Shown one piece after another: positions 40,715 through 49,970 of a stretch of DNA of 64,000 bases. The position numbers were made by a program, and so were the translations under genes. The notes beneath the pieces are model-generated. The model had not been told where the DNA came from and ran no database searches. It saw only the letters and a program-made list of their open reading frames with translations. The DNA comes from UBA6016 sp964568395 (GTDB lineage Bacteria > Campylobacterota > Campylobacteria > Campylobacterales > UBA6016), in assembly GCA_964568395.1 (NCBI GenBank), contig CAZMPN010000001.1:124001-188000 (forward strand), in the 5' to 3' direction. Position 1 is the stretch's first letter. Each line of letters opens with the position of its first letter.

Positions 40715-41146
40715 ATGGCTGAAAACGAAAACCAAAAAGAGATAGGCCTCGAAGAAGAGCAAAATATCGTCAGGAGCATCGTGCGCTCCTGTATATATAT
40801 CTGCATGCACTACAAAGAGGCAAAAAAGATATTCGACCTAGTAAATATGGGCTCTTTGTGTTCGGGTAGAGTTTGTATAGGCGATATATCAGAATCCCCA
40901 ATAGGATTCGTGATTGAAGCTGTAGGCACGAAAAGCTATATCTATTACAACTCAAAACTCTTAAAAGTAAAGTATGTTGCCGAAAATCATGAGATACTAA
41001 GATCTATCGCCGAAGATGTAGACTCGATGCAGTTTAGGCTGGACGAGAGGCTAAGAGAGGTTATGAAAGATATGACCGAAGAGATAAAAGAGCTGATTAT
41101 GAAGAAAATTGATGCAGATATTGCGATGATGAATAGGAGTTTATAA
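40715..41146 (+). CDS. hypothetical protein, 143 residues
   Basis: A soluble protein with an acidic N-terminus, a Cys-containing middle (SCIYICMHY, SLCSGRVCIG) and a helical Lys/Glu/Met-rich C-terminus (LREVMKDMTEEIKELIMKK). No recognised domain. Composition is more AT-rich than most neighbours, as is the following kinase. A GGGT ribosome-like site is weak. It may be paired with the kinase 64 bases downstream, but that is only proximity. Confidence 0.6.
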   Translation: MAENENQKEIGLEEEQNIVRSIVRSCIYICMHYKEAKKIFDLVNMGSLCSGRVCIGDISESPIGFVIEAVGTKSYIYYNSKLLKVKYVAENHEILRSIAEDVDSMQFRLDERLREVMKDMTEEIKELIMKKIDADIAMMNRSL

Positions 41147-41209
41147 TAAAGATATAAGAATTACTTTATAAGAATATATATTTATTATATTTTAAACAAG
41201 CGATATATT

Positions 41210-43438
41210 ATGTCTTGCCCCTGCGTAAAGTTTTTTAAAACCAGATTTGCTTCATATCTTCTGCTCACAATAGGTGTTATGATTAGTATATCCGCCTATA
41301 TACATCTAAATAAAAATTTTGAAGAGAGAGAGCGTCTTAGATTTTTGACGGTCACGAAACAGGCTTCGATGCTTGTCAAAAATAGAATGGACGCATATCG
41401 CCAAACCTTGTATGCCGGTGCTGGACTGTTTAATGCATCAGATAATGTGTCAAGAGCGGAGTGGCGGAGCTTTGTAAAATCTCTCAAAATAGAACAAAAC
41501 TTTCCAGGGGTGCAAGGGCTTGGCTATAGCGAAGTGGTGCATCCTCCTGAAAAAGAGAGACATATAGCAAGGATAAGAGCGGAGGGTTTCCCGGATTTTA
41601 ATATTAAGCCAGTCGGCATAAGGGATATATACACATCTATTATCTATCTAGAGCCTTTTAATGAAAGAAACAAGAGGGCGTTCGGATATGACATGTATTC
41701 GGAAGAAGTGCGCAGAGAGGCTTTAAACAGGGCTGTATTCGGCGGCGGTACGTCTGCGCTAACGGGCAAGGTTCATCTACTTCAAGAGAACAATGTGGAC
41801 GTGCAGGCCGGTTTTTTGATGTACGTGCCGGTGTATCGCAAAAATATGCCACTTGATACAAGAGAGCAAAAAATGGCCGCCATACAAGGATTTGTGTACG
41901 CTCCGTTTCGTGCCAAGGATTTGATGAGCGGGGTCATGGGCAATAGATATAAAGATATAGACCTTGAGATTTACGACGGGACTGCTATAGACAAAGCAAA
42001 TTTGATGTTTGACGCCCATCTCGGCCATGAAGACGGCATTGATAGTTCGTTGTCGGATATAGTGTTGTTAAATATAGACGGTAGAACGTGGACGCTTTAT
42101 TTTAGGCCGCTGAAAGGTTTTTTTGACGAGGGAAAAAGCAACGAATCGCTATATGTGCTAATAGGCGGCATACTGCTCTCTTTTGCCGTATTTGTGATTA
42201 TGCTCTCCTTGGTGCGGACAAAAGAGAGGGCACAAGAGCTTGCCGAGAGAATAACAAAAGAGCTATCCATATCCGAAGAGAGGCTTAGGTTTGCGCTTGA
42301 AGGCTCCGGAGATGGGATATGGGATTGGAATATCAAGACAAACGAAGTCTTTTTCTCTAAAAGATGGAAAGAGATGCTTGGCTTTGCGGAGGATGAGATA
42401 AGTAATGATATTGAGGAGTGGAAGTCAAGGGTATGTACCGACGACGTAGAGAAGGTAAACTCCGATATACAAGCCTATTTTGAAGGCAGGACGCCAATCT
42501 ATATAAACGAGCATAGAGTCCAAACGAAAGACGGCTCATACAAATGGATACTAGACCGCGGAATAGTCGTCGCACGGGATGAGGACGGAAATCCGCTTAG
42601 AATGGTAGGTTCCCATACGGATATAACGGCTCAAAAGGAGGCCGAAGAGAAACTAAAAAGTATAAACGAGCATCTATCAAAAATAGTAGAAGAGGAAACC
42701 GCGAAAAGGATAGAAAAAGACAAGTTGCTAATTCAACAATCCAAGCTTGCCACGATGGGCGAGATGATAGGAGCCATAGGTCACCAGTGGAGACAACCTC
42801 TAAACTCTCTAGGGATTTTGGTGCAGGATACTATCTTTGCGTATAAATACGGCGAGCTGGACGAGAAATATCTGGAGCAGTTCAAAGACAATGCGATGCA
42901 GATGATCCGTAATATGTCCGGTACGATAGACGATTTCAAAAACTTCTTCTCCCCGAATAAAAGAGAGGAGCAGTTTTTTATCGAGGATGCGGTCGCCCAA
43001 ACTCTCAAAATACTTGAAGCACAGTTCAAAAATAACGATATCGAGATAGTTTTTGATTCCGAGAGCATCAGAAAACACTCGTATATATGTTATAAAAACG
43101 AGTTAAATCAGGTCATCTTAAATATATTGGCGAATGCGAAAGACGTACTGCTGGAGAGAAAACCGACGGTGCGCTTTATCAAAATAGACGTTGAAAATAG
43201 CGATAACGGCGTAGAAATATCGATTGAGGATTCGGCAGGCGGAATAGCCGAAGATATTATCGGAAAAGTATTTGATTCGTATTTTACGACAAAAGGCGAC
43301 GAGAAAGGAACAGGTATAGGTCTTTATATGTCCAAAAATATTATCGAAGAGCATCTGGGTGGCAAGATATGGGTCGAAAATACGCCAAACGGAGCCAGAT
43401 TCAAAATATGGCTCCCAAATAAGGAGGTGCAAGATTAG
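41210..43438 (+). CDS. CHASE-PAS hybrid-free sensor histidine kinase (orphan)
   Basis: 742 residues: membrane helix about 13-33, extracytoplasmic CHASE domain (about 75-290, with FPGVQGLGYSEVV and YDMYSEEVRREAL), second helix about 316-336, PAS/PAC (355-475, ending GSHTDITAQKEAEEKL), HisKA with phospho-acceptor His525 in IGHQWRQPLNSLG, then HATPase with N-box NQVILNILANAKDVL, DSAGGI and GTGIGLYMSK. CHASE domains bind small molecules outside the cell. No response regulator is adjacent. The 63-base upstream gap is very AT-rich. The stop overlaps the convergent HIT gene stop. Confidence 0.93.
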   Translation: MSCPCVKFFKTRFASYLLLTIGVMISISAYIHLNKNFEERERLRFLTVTKQASMLVKNRMDAYRQTLYAGAGLFNASDNVSRAEWRSFVKSLKIEQNFPGVQGLGYSEVVHPPEKERHIARIRAEGFPDFNIKPVGIRDIYTSIIYLEPFNERNKRAFGYDMYSEEVRREALNRAVFGGGTSALTGKVHLLQENNVDVQAGFLMYVPVYRKNMPLDTREQKMAAIQGFVYAPFRAKDLMSGVMGNRYKDIDLEIYDGTAIDKANLMFDAHLGHEDGIDSSLSDIVLLNIDGRTWTLYFRPLKGFFDEGKSNESLYVLIGGILLSFAVFVIMLSLVRTKERAQELAERITKELSISEERLRFALEGSGDGIWDWNIKTNEVFFSKRWKEMLGFAEDEISNDIEEWKSRVCTDDVEKVNSDIQAYFEGRTPIYINEHRVQTKDGSYKWILDRGIVVARDEDGNPLRMVGSHTDITAQKEAEEKLKSINEHLSKIVEEETAKRIEKDKLLIQQSKLATMGEMIGAIGHQWRQPLNSLGILVQDTIFAYKYGELDEKYLEQFKDNAMQMIRNMSGTIDDFKNFFSPNKREEQFFIEDAVAQTLKILEAQFKNNDIEIVFDSESIRKHSYICYKNELNQVILNILANAKDVLLERKPTVRFIKIDVENSDNGVEISIEDSAGGIAEDIIGKVFDSYFTTKGDEKGTGIGLYMSKNIIEEHLGGKIWVENTPNGARFKIWLPNKEVQD

Positions 43439-43923
43439 AGCCGACTTAAAAAAGCGGCCTTGACCCTCTCGTAGACTTCGTCGAAATCTATGGAGTAGAC
43501 CCTGGCGTCACCTATTGCGGTGATAAAGTTCGTATCCTTGTGCCATCTAGGGAGCAGATGCAGATGTATATGCTCGGCTATTCCGGCGCCGGCGGCGTCT
43601 CCTAGGTTCATACCTATGTTGACGCTGTTTGTGTGAAACTCCTCTTTTAGAGCCGCTACGCCTTTTTGCGCAAGTAGCGCCATATGCTGCCAATGCTCGG
43701 CAGGCAAGCTTTCAAGCGAGTCGGTATGCTGATGCGGTATTATCATAAAATGCCCCGGCGTATATGGGTATTTATTCATAACCGCAAAACAGACCTCGTC
43801 TCTATATAGCACTCTCTGCTCTCTATCCAAAGATGGGTTTTGCGAAATTTCGCAAAAAACGCAGCTGCCCTTCTCTTTCTCTTTCACGTACGGCGTCCTC
43901 CATGGCGCATATAGGTGTTCCAT
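43435..43923 (-). CDS. HIT-family nucleotide hydrolase/transferase
   Basis: 162 residues with the histidine triad HIHLHLLPRW near residue 118 and a CVFC pair at the N-terminus, typical of the Ap4A phosphorylase or galT-like HIT branch with bound zinc. A fourth His sits in PHQHTDS. It probably hydrolyses dinucleoside polyphosphates or AMP conjugates. ATG 43923 shares one base with the murF stop (TGATG). Confidence 0.9.
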   Translation of the reverse strand: MEHLYAPWRTPYVKEKEKGSCVFCEISQNPSLDREQRVLYRDEVCFAVMNKYPYTPGHFMIIPHQHTDSLESLPAEHWQHMALLAQKGVAALKEEFHTNSVNIGMNLGDAAGAGIAEHIHLHLLPRWHKDTNFITAIGDARVYSIDFDEVYERVKAAFLSRL

Positions 43924-45365
43924 CAAATATATCCCGGCGCGTCGTTTGCGAAGTAGACTATGGAGTTATGGGCCGTTTTGTCTTTTAGGAGGTTTTGCAG
44001 CTCGTCCTTGTTGGACAAAAATATCTTTTCGCACTTTTGCAGGTTTTTGTCGAACAGCTTTTTGTTGAGCTCCCCCGTAATTATCGCTATATCGAACGTA
44101 TCGTCTATAAGCTTGGCAAGTTCTTCGTTTAGCTCGTCCCTGCTCTCGACAAGCCCGCACGTCACTATTACTTTTTGGTTTGGATGGGTGCGGCACAGCT
44201 CTATACCCTCTTTTATGCCGTCGAGATTGCCGTTGAAGCTGTCGTCCAGGATTATCTTTTCGCCTACGACTATTTTTTGCAGGCGGTGCGGTACGCTAGG
44301 CAGGCTTTGTGCCGCCCGCTGTATGCTCTCTATGTCCATACCGAGCTCATGCGCCAAAAGTACGGCCGCGGCTATGTTTATCGCATTGAATGCGCCAAGA
44401 ATATTCGGCGCTTCAAACCTATGGTCGGCTCCGCCAAATTCTAGGTCAAAAGAGACACCATCCAGCGTTGAGACGGCATTTTTTATTTTGGCGCCTTCTT
44501 TAAAACCGAAAACGGTTATGTTTTCCCCGTTGGCGCCGCTATTTTCGTATGCAAACGCTTTTTTTAGCTTCGCCGATTTTAGGATTTCGGACTTCGTGGC
44601 TTTGATGTTTTCGAGCGTCTTGAAATACTCTATGTGCGCTTCGCCGATTTTGCCTATGATGGAGTAGTGCGGCTGTACGAGGCTCGCTATCTCCTCTATA
44701 TCCCCGGCCTGTCTCGCCCCGGCTTCCACTATGTATATCTGGGTATCTTGCGGCAAATTGTCGTTTATGTCTTTGATGATGCCGATCTTTGTGTTTACGC
44801 TGGCGGGAGTGGCGTATACCTTGAATTTTTTGGAGAGGATGTGCGCCGCGAAGTTTTTGATGCTTGTTTTACCAAAGCTTGCGGTTATGGCCACTACCGT
44901 CGGGTCTATCTGCGATAGCTTGGCCGTCGCCGCCTTCTCGAAGCTCGCCGCAATCTGCGCCTCAAGCCTGGTCGATAGATAAAACGAAGCCGCGATTGAA
45001 AAAATCAGTACGGCGATCTGCGCCTCTTGATGCAAAAGAAACGCCGGAGGCAGCAAGAGCCCTGCGAAAATAGCGCAAAACCTTTTTATTCTGGCGGTAA
45101 ATACGAGCTTTTTATCTAGCTTTTTGACCCATGAGGCGAAGAAGACGGTGTATATAGCGAGGTATAGCCCAGCCCATATAGGTTTTTCGGCGATACTGGT
45201 AATAGCCACTACCGCTACGGGAAGAGCGAAATAGTATATGTGCCATATAGGTTTGGAGAAGTTGGATACGACTCTTTTTATTTTGTACGAATACCACTGA
45301 AGCGCCGTTGCGAAGTAGTAGAAAATGAGAGTTGCCTGGATAATGAACAAGATTTTTTGCGCCAT
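43923..45365 (-). CDS. murF: MurF with N-terminal membrane domain
   Basis: UDP-MurNAc-tripeptide:D-Ala-D-Ala ligase, adding the last two residues of the peptidoglycan stem. The ATP site TASFGKTSIKN (160-170) and the Mur ligase motifs GARQAGDIEEI, GKIGEAHIEYF, NILGAFNAINIAAA and DDSFNGNLDG are present, then a C-terminal Mur domain. Residues 1-145 hold about four membrane helices and stand where other MurF enzymes have the UDP-MurNAc-binding domain. This suggests membrane attachment, perhaps near MraY. MurC or another Mur ligase is less likely because DDSFN and context favour MurF. Confidence 0.87.
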   Translation of the reverse strand: MAQKILFIIQATLIFYYFATALQWYSYKIKRVVSNFSKPIWHIYYFALPVAVVAITSIAEKPIWAGLYLAIYTVFFASWVKKLDKKLVFTARIKRFCAIFAGLLLPPAFLLHQEAQIAVLIFSIAASFYLSTRLEAQIAASFEKAATAKLSQIDPTVVAITASFGKTSIKNFAAHILSKKFKVYATPASVNTKIGIIKDINDNLPQDTQIYIVEAGARQAGDIEEIASLVQPHYSIIGKIGEAHIEYFKTLENIKATKSEILKSAKLKKAFAYENSGANGENITVFGFKEGAKIKNAVSTLDGVSFDLEFGGADHRFEAPNILGAFNAINIAAAVLLAHELGMDIESIQRAAQSLPSVPHRLQKIVVGEKIILDDSFNGNLDGIKEGIELCRTHPNQKVIVTCGLVESRDELNEELAKLIDDTFDIAIITGELNKKLFDKNLQKCEKIFLSNKDELQNLLKDKTAHNSIVYFANDAPGYI

Positions 45366-45463
45366 ATTTCGCTCTCTTTATACTGTTATTTAAAATAGTG
45401 TAGAATTTATAAAATATCGTTATTTTAGCCTTTTAGCTTTTAATGTACAAAGGGTTTTGCCAT

Positions 45464-46291
45464 ATGAATGATTCGCTATTATCGAAGATAAAGACGCTGC
45501 CTCCCCTGCCTGAGACCGTTACGCAGATCCAGAGGATTTGCGCCGATCCGGAGAGCTCCGTCGGAGATCTCATAAAAGTCGTCGAGAAAGACCCTATGAT
45601 TACGGCAAATCTGCTTAAAGCCGCAAATTCGCCGTTTTACGGTTTTAGCAGGGAGATAAAGACCGTATCGCAAGCGGTATCGCTGTTTGGCATGTCTACA
45701 GTGAAGGGCCTCGCTCTCTCCGGAGCCGTCAAAAAACTTCTAAGCGTAGACCTCGAGCCGTACGGCATTACGCCGCAAGCTTTTGCCGATATATCGAGCC
45801 TCCAAAACGCATTGATGCAGACTTGGTATACAAAAATAGACAGGAGCAAGATGGATATTCTCTCCGTAGCCAGCTTTTTGCAGGAGACCGGAAAGATAAT
45901 CATAGCCCAAGAGATAGCAAAAGAGGGCAAGGCGGCGGACTTTAAGGCCGCTATTGCGGAAGGCAGAAATATTACGGACGTGGAAAAGGAGTTTCTTGGA
46001 GAGACCACCGCCACCGTGACGGCCGCTATATTCGAGCATTGGAGATTTGAAGAGGGTCTGATAGAGGCTATAAAATACTCCGATTCTCCGCTGGAGGCTC
46101 CAGAGGCTACCGCTCCTTACTCTATTGCGCTATGTATCGTCAAAACTGCGTTGCAGCCTCTGAATACATTCGGCGAGGAGCATTTCGAGCAAGCAATCAT
46201 AAAGGCCAAGCTGTTCGGACTTGACGAATCCGTTTTATCCGAAGCGCTGAATACCTTTAAAGAGAGAAGGGCGGCGGCTTCACACTCTTAA
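45464..46291 (+). CDS. HDOD-domain protein
   Basis: 275 residues, mostly one HDOD domain (LPPLPETVTQIQRI, then VVEKDPMITANLLKAANSPFYG, FGMSTVKGLALSGA). HDOD proteins are non-enzymatic relatives of HD hydrolases used in signalling, sometimes linked to chemotaxis or c-di-GMP networks. No other domain is fused. ATG 45464 has AAAGGG nine bases before; the upstream in-frame Met at 45443 has no site. The last 12 bases overlap convergent uvrB. Confidence 0.9.
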   Translation: MNDSLLSKIKTLPPLPETVTQIQRICADPESSVGDLIKVVEKDPMITANLLKAANSPFYGFSREIKTVSQAVSLFGMSTVKGLALSGAVKKLLSVDLEPYGITPQAFADISSLQNALMQTWYTKIDRSKMDILSVASFLQETGKIIIAQEIAKEGKAADFKAAIAEGRNITDVEKEFLGETTATVTAAIFEHWRFEEGLIEAIKYSDSPLEAPEATAPYSIALCIVKTALQPLNTFGEEHFEQAIIKAKLFGLDESVLSEALNTFKERRAAASHS

Positions 46292-48256
46292 TTTAGAGAT
46301 TTCGTCCCTCAGTCTTGCCGCCTCTTCGAACTCCAGTTCTTTGGCGGCTTTATGCATTCTCATGGTCAGCTCTTTGATGATGACATCCCTCTCTGCTTTG
46401 GGAAGCTTCGCATTCCTTTTTTTCATCTCCAGGGACGATACGCTCTCATCCTCCATCTTTAGGCTCTCATCCAGTTTCCGCACCGTGCTCTTAGGCGTTA
46501 TCCCGTGTTCTTTGTTGTAGGCGTCCTGTTTTTCGCGTCTTGCGTTTGTCGTATCTATCGCCCTTCTCATCGATTCGGTCATCTTGTCCGCAAAGAGCAA
46601 TACTCGTCCGTTGAGGTTTCTGGCGGCCCGCCCTATAGTCTGTATGAGGCTGGTCTCGGAGCGCAAAAAGCCCTCTTTGTCGGCGTCGAATATGCCTATC
46701 AGCGAGACCTCCGGAATATCTAGCCCCTCCCTAAGCAGATTGATGCCTACAAGCAGATCAAACTCCCCTCGCCTTAGTCCTCTGATAATCTCGGTTCGCT
46801 CTACCGTATCGATGTCCGAGTGCATATATTTGACCTTCATTCCAAGGTCGTTTAGATATTTCGTCAACTCTTCCGCCATCTTTTTGGTTAGCACCGTGGC
46901 TAGCACCTTTTCACCTCTGGCTATCGTCTTTTTGGCCTCATCGTGGAATATCTCCACCTGCCTTGACGCCGGATGTATCTCCACTACCGGGTCTAGAAGC
47001 CCCGTAGGCCTTACTATCTGCGTAGCGACATTGTCTTTTGACAGCTCCAGCTCAAGCTCGGCCGGAGTCGCGGATACGAAGAGATAGTGAGGGGCTTTGT
47101 TTATAAACTCGTCAAACTTTAGCGGCCTGTTGTCAAGGGCGCTAGGAAGCCTAAAGCCATACTCCACCAGGGTCTCCTTTCGGCTCCTATCTCCGGCGTA
47201 CATCCCGCGAAACTGCGGAAGGCTGACGTGACTTTCGTCCACGATAACGAGATAGTCCTTGCCCATCGCCTCGAAATAATCCATCATCGAATACGGAGTC
47301 TCGCCGGGGCCTTTGCCGGTTAGATACCTTGAGTAGTTCTCTATCCCCTTGCACATTCCCGTAGACTCCATCATCTCGAGGTCAAACTCGACTCTTTGTT
47401 TTAGTCTTTGGTATTCGACAAGCTTGTTCTCTTTGAGAAAATAGTCAAGCCTCTCCCCAAGCTCCTCTTCTATCTGCTTTATCGCGTTTGCGAGACGGTG
47501 GTGGCCTACGATGTAGTTGCTTGCGGCGTATAGCGTAAATGCGCTCAAATCTTTTGTTTTTTTATTTGTAAGCGGGTCAAACTCATATATCTTTTCGCAT
47601 TCGTCCCCGAAAAACTCTATTCTGACCGCCACGTCCTCGTAGTAGGCCGGAAATATATCTACCGCTTCGCCTTTGACCCTGAAGTCGCCGCGGTCGAAGA
47701 AGTTGTCGTTTCGCTTGTATCCCATCTCTACCAGCTTTAGTAGAAACTCCCTTTGCGAATACTCCATACCAAGTTCCACCGTCTGCACCTGCGTGCGATA
47801 CTCCGCCGGGTCGCCGAGTCCGTAGTTGGCCGATACCGAGGCTACGACGATACAGTCGTCGAATTGCAGTAGGCTTGCCGTCGCGGATAGTCTTAGCCGC
47901 TCCAGCTCGTCGTTGATTGAGCTGTCTTTCTCGATGAACAGGTCTTGTCTTGGGATATAAGCTTCAGGCTGATAGTAGTCGTAGTAGCTGATGAAATACT
48001 CTACGTGGTTTTTCGGGAAAAAGGCCTTGAATTCGCTGTACAGCTGCGCGGCAAGCGTTTTGTTGTGCGTCATTATAAGGGTCGGTATCTGGAGCGTCTC
48101 TATGATGTTCGCCATCGTGAAAGTCTTGCCGCTTCCGGTGACTCCGAGCAGGGTCTGGTATCTGTTCCCCTCTTTTATGCTTGATGAGAGTTTTTTTATC
48201 GCTCCGGGCTGGTCGCCCGAAGGTTTCATGTCTGCAACTATCTCAAATCTTGCCAT
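46280..48256 (-). CDS. uvrB: excinuclease ABC subunit B
   Basis: Damage-verification helicase of nucleotide excision repair. Walker A GVTGSGKTFTMAN is near residue 40, the beta-hairpin YYDYYQPEAYIP near 90, DESHVSLPQ (Walker B), SATPAELEL, and the C-terminal RAARN motif VI with a UVR domain (AAKELEFEEAARLRDEI). 658 residues, normal. Convergent with the HDOD gene (12-base overlap). Divergent from the small coiled-coil gene, leaving 89 bases for both promoters. Confidence 0.98.
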   Translation of the reverse strand: MARFEIVADMKPSGDQPGAIKKLSSSIKEGNRYQTLLGVTGSGKTFTMANIIETLQIPTLIMTHNKTLAAQLYSEFKAFFPKNHVEYFISYYDYYQPEAYIPRQDLFIEKDSSINDELERLRLSATASLLQFDDCIVVASVSANYGLGDPAEYRTQVQTVELGMEYSQREFLLKLVEMGYKRNDNFFDRGDFRVKGEAVDIFPAYYEDVAVRIEFFGDECEKIYEFDPLTNKKTKDLSAFTLYAASNYIVGHHRLANAIKQIEEELGERLDYFLKENKLVEYQRLKQRVEFDLEMMESTGMCKGIENYSRYLTGKGPGETPYSMMDYFEAMGKDYLVIVDESHVSLPQFRGMYAGDRSRKETLVEYGFRLPSALDNRPLKFDEFINKAPHYLFVSATPAELELELSKDNVATQIVRPTGLLDPVVEIHPASRQVEIFHDEAKKTIARGEKVLATVLTKKMAEELTKYLNDLGMKVKYMHSDIDTVERTEIIRGLRRGEFDLLVGINLLREGLDIPEVSLIGIFDADKEGFLRSETSLIQTIGRAARNLNGRVLLFADKMTESMRRAIDTTNARREKQDAYNKEHGITPKSTVRKLDESLKMEDESVSSLEMKKRNAKLPKAERDVIIKELTMRMHKAAKELEFEEAARLRDEISKLRV

Positions 48257-48310
48257 TTTTGCGCCACTTTTTGCCGTTTTTTTCGTATTTACATTATAAC
48301 GAAGCTTTGA

Positions 48311-48316
48311 TATAAT
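48311..48316 (+). promoter_or_regulatory. extended -10 of the coiled-coil gene pair
   Basis: TGATATAAT gives an extended -10 with a perfect TATAAT, 29 bases before ATG 48346. Confidence 0.55.
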
Positions 48317-48345
48317 GAGTTTCAGACACTACCAAAGCGCTAAAA

Positions 48346-48552
48346 ATGGAAGCAATAGAGAAGCTAAAATTACAGATAGAAAGTCTTTTGCAAAAGCTGG
48401 AACTCTTAAGAGAGGAGAACTCCGACCTTAGAACAAAGGCTATAAAAACGGAGTCCGAGAATAGGGCTAAGGACGAGTATATAAAGGCTTTGGAGCACAA
48501 AATCGCATCAATTGAGAACAATGAGATAAAAAGCTTGGACGCGAAAGGCTAA
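48346..48552 (+). CDS. short coiled-coil protein (ZapB-like)
   Basis: 68 residues that are nearly one uninterrupted coiled coil from 5 to 60, rich in Leu, Glu and Lys, with no Pro or Cys. Short all-coil proteins of this size include ZapB, a division-ring factor, but the sequence does not prove it. It has its own extended -10 promoter and is followed 6 bases later by another small gene, so the two may form a complex. Confidence 0.65.
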   Translation: MEAIEKLKLQIESLLQKLELLREENSDLRTKAIKTESENRAKDEYIKALEHKIASIENNEIKSLDAKG

Positions 48553-48558
48553 AAGGTT

Positions 48559-48792
48559 ATGCAAAAACTGACTCTAATCGTTAACGGCTCGGCGTTCGAG
48601 ATAACTTTGGCGGACAGCTATGCCGAAGCGTTCAAGGATGAGATATCAAAAGATCTGAATCTGCAAGAGGACAACTCTGTTAAAACGCTTTTGTATGCGT
48701 TTATGAAAAAAAACTACGAGATATTGGAGCTCAAAAGAGAGCTTGAAAAGATCTCCGGGGAGCTTGACGATAAGCTGGGCAGGCTTTTTTAG
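48559..48792 (+). CDS. small hypothetical protein, possibly ZapA-like
   Basis: 77 residues: short N-terminal strands (KLTLIVNGSAFEITL) then helices (SVKTLLYAFMKKNYEILELKRELEKISGELDDKL). A small strand head followed by a helical dimerisation stalk is the ZapA layout, but the match is not convincing by eye. It is co-transcribed with the coiled-coil gene. No signal peptide or membrane helix. Confidence 0.6.
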   Translation: MQKLTLIVNGSAFEITLADSYAEAFKDEISKDLNLQEDNSVKTLLYAFMKKNYEILELKRELEKISGELDDKLGRLF

Positions 48793-48803
48793 CCCGCCGT
48801 TTC

Positions 48804-49130
48804 TTAAGAGGCTTTCTGCTCGTTCGCGAGCCTGCTCAGATATCTCTGCTTTCGAAGCTTTTTATCGCTTTTCGACAGTTTACAGAGATTTGTTCCCGCC
48901 TCGTACATCATAAGACCGCTCTCCAGCGAATAGACCCTTTTTTTTGAATCCCCGAACGTTACCTCTATAGTTTGATGGTCGAGTATTACTTTTTTGATTC
49001 CGTTAAACTCGTTTAGCGGTATCCGTAGGATTTTCGTTTCGTTTTTGTAGATTTGAAGGAAGCTGTTCGTAGTTTTGTAGCTGATTTCACTTTCGCTCAC
49101 ATGCCGCTCCTGCCCGTGTTTAGAAAACAC
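48804..49130 (-). CDS. hypothetical basic protein, 108 residues
   Basis: A cytoplasmic, Lys/Ser-rich protein with short strands in the middle (LQIYKNETKILRIPL, KKVILDHQTIEVTFGD) and a basic C-terminal tail (KSDKKLRKQRYLSRL). It converges on the small gene pair with an 11-base gap. No domain is recognised; a PilZ-like small beta-barrel is one guess without motif support. The start is the first ATG of the frame and is not confirmed by a strong ribosome site. Confidence 0.5.
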   Translation of the reverse strand: MFSKHGQERHVSESEISYKTTNSFLQIYKNETKILRIPLNEFNGIKKVILDHQTIEVTFGDSKKRVYSLESGLMMYEAGTNLCKLSKSDKKLRKQRYLSRLANEQKAS

Positions 49131-49238
49131 CTTATAGTACTCTATCGTTTATAAAATAGCAATCTTCGTTCCGCAAAACTCTGTTTAAAAACCGTCACAA
49201 AACTCATCTAAAATCGACACAAAAAACAGAGGGTTTTT

Positions 49239-49970
49239 GTGAACTTCAAATCGGTATTTATATCCGACATTCACCTTGGGACAAACGATTGCCAAGCCGA
49301 AAAACTGCTTGATTTCATAAAGGAGATCGAGTGCGAAAATCTTTTTTTGGTCGGCGACATCATAGACGGATGGGAGCTTCGCCGCTCTTTTAGATGGAAA
49401 CAGAGCCACTCCGACGTGCTCCAAAAGCTGCTCAGAAAAGCCCGTAAAGGGACGAATGTCTACTATATCCTAGGCAACCACGACGACTTTTTGGGCGGAT
49501 TTTTGCCGATTACGATGGGCGAGCATCTGAGCGTACATAGGGAGTTTATGTATAAAAGCGCAAGCGGCAAGGAGTATCTGGTAACGCACGGCGATATGTT
49601 CGACGCCGTGACGATGACGAAAAAATGGCTGGCGCTCGTAGGGGACAAAAGCTACCTGTTTTTGCTGAAGATAAACCGTCCGCTTAACTTTGTGCGGCGC
49701 AAAATGGGACTTGGGCACTGGTCGCTCTCCAAATATATGAAAAAGAACGTCAAAAAAGCCGTCAGCTATATATGCGACTACGAGCAGGTGCTCTCCGGGT
49801 ACGCGGACTCCAAGGGCGTCGACGGCGTAATATGCGGACATATACACGAGGCCGAGATAAAGATGATAGGCCGCGTAGAATACCTAAACTGCGGCGACTG
49901 GGTGGAGTCTTGTACGGCGATAGTGGAGCATCTGGACGGTAGATTCGAGGTTTACGATGCGACTCGTTAA
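49239..49970 (+). CDS. LpxH-like calcineurin-type metallophosphoesterase
   Basis: 243 residues. The metal-binding motifs are complete: SDIHLG (Asp10, His12), GDIIDGW, GNHDD, THGD and GHIHEAE. The GD-x-x-DGWELRRSFRW spacing and the membrane-associated NFVRRKMGLGHWS segment resemble the LpxH / UDP-2,3-diacylglucosamine pyrophosphohydrolase group of lipid A synthesis and its paralogues. It starts with GTG about 25 bases after a TAAAAT. The 3' end overlaps the next gene by 14 bases, so these two are coupled. Lipid A hydrolase is likely but not certain. Confidence 0.8.
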   Translation: MNFKSVFISDIHLGTNDCQAEKLLDFIKEIECENLFLVGDIIDGWELRRSFRWKQSHSDVLQKLLRKARKGTNVYYILGNHDDFLGGFLPITMGEHLSVHREFMYKSASGKEYLVTHGDMFDAVTMTKKWLALVGDKSYLFLLKINRPLNFVRRKMGLGHWSLSKYMKKNVKKAVSYICDYEQVLSGYADSKGVDGVICGHIHEAEIKMIGRVEYLNCGDWVESCTAIVEHLDGRFEVYDATR

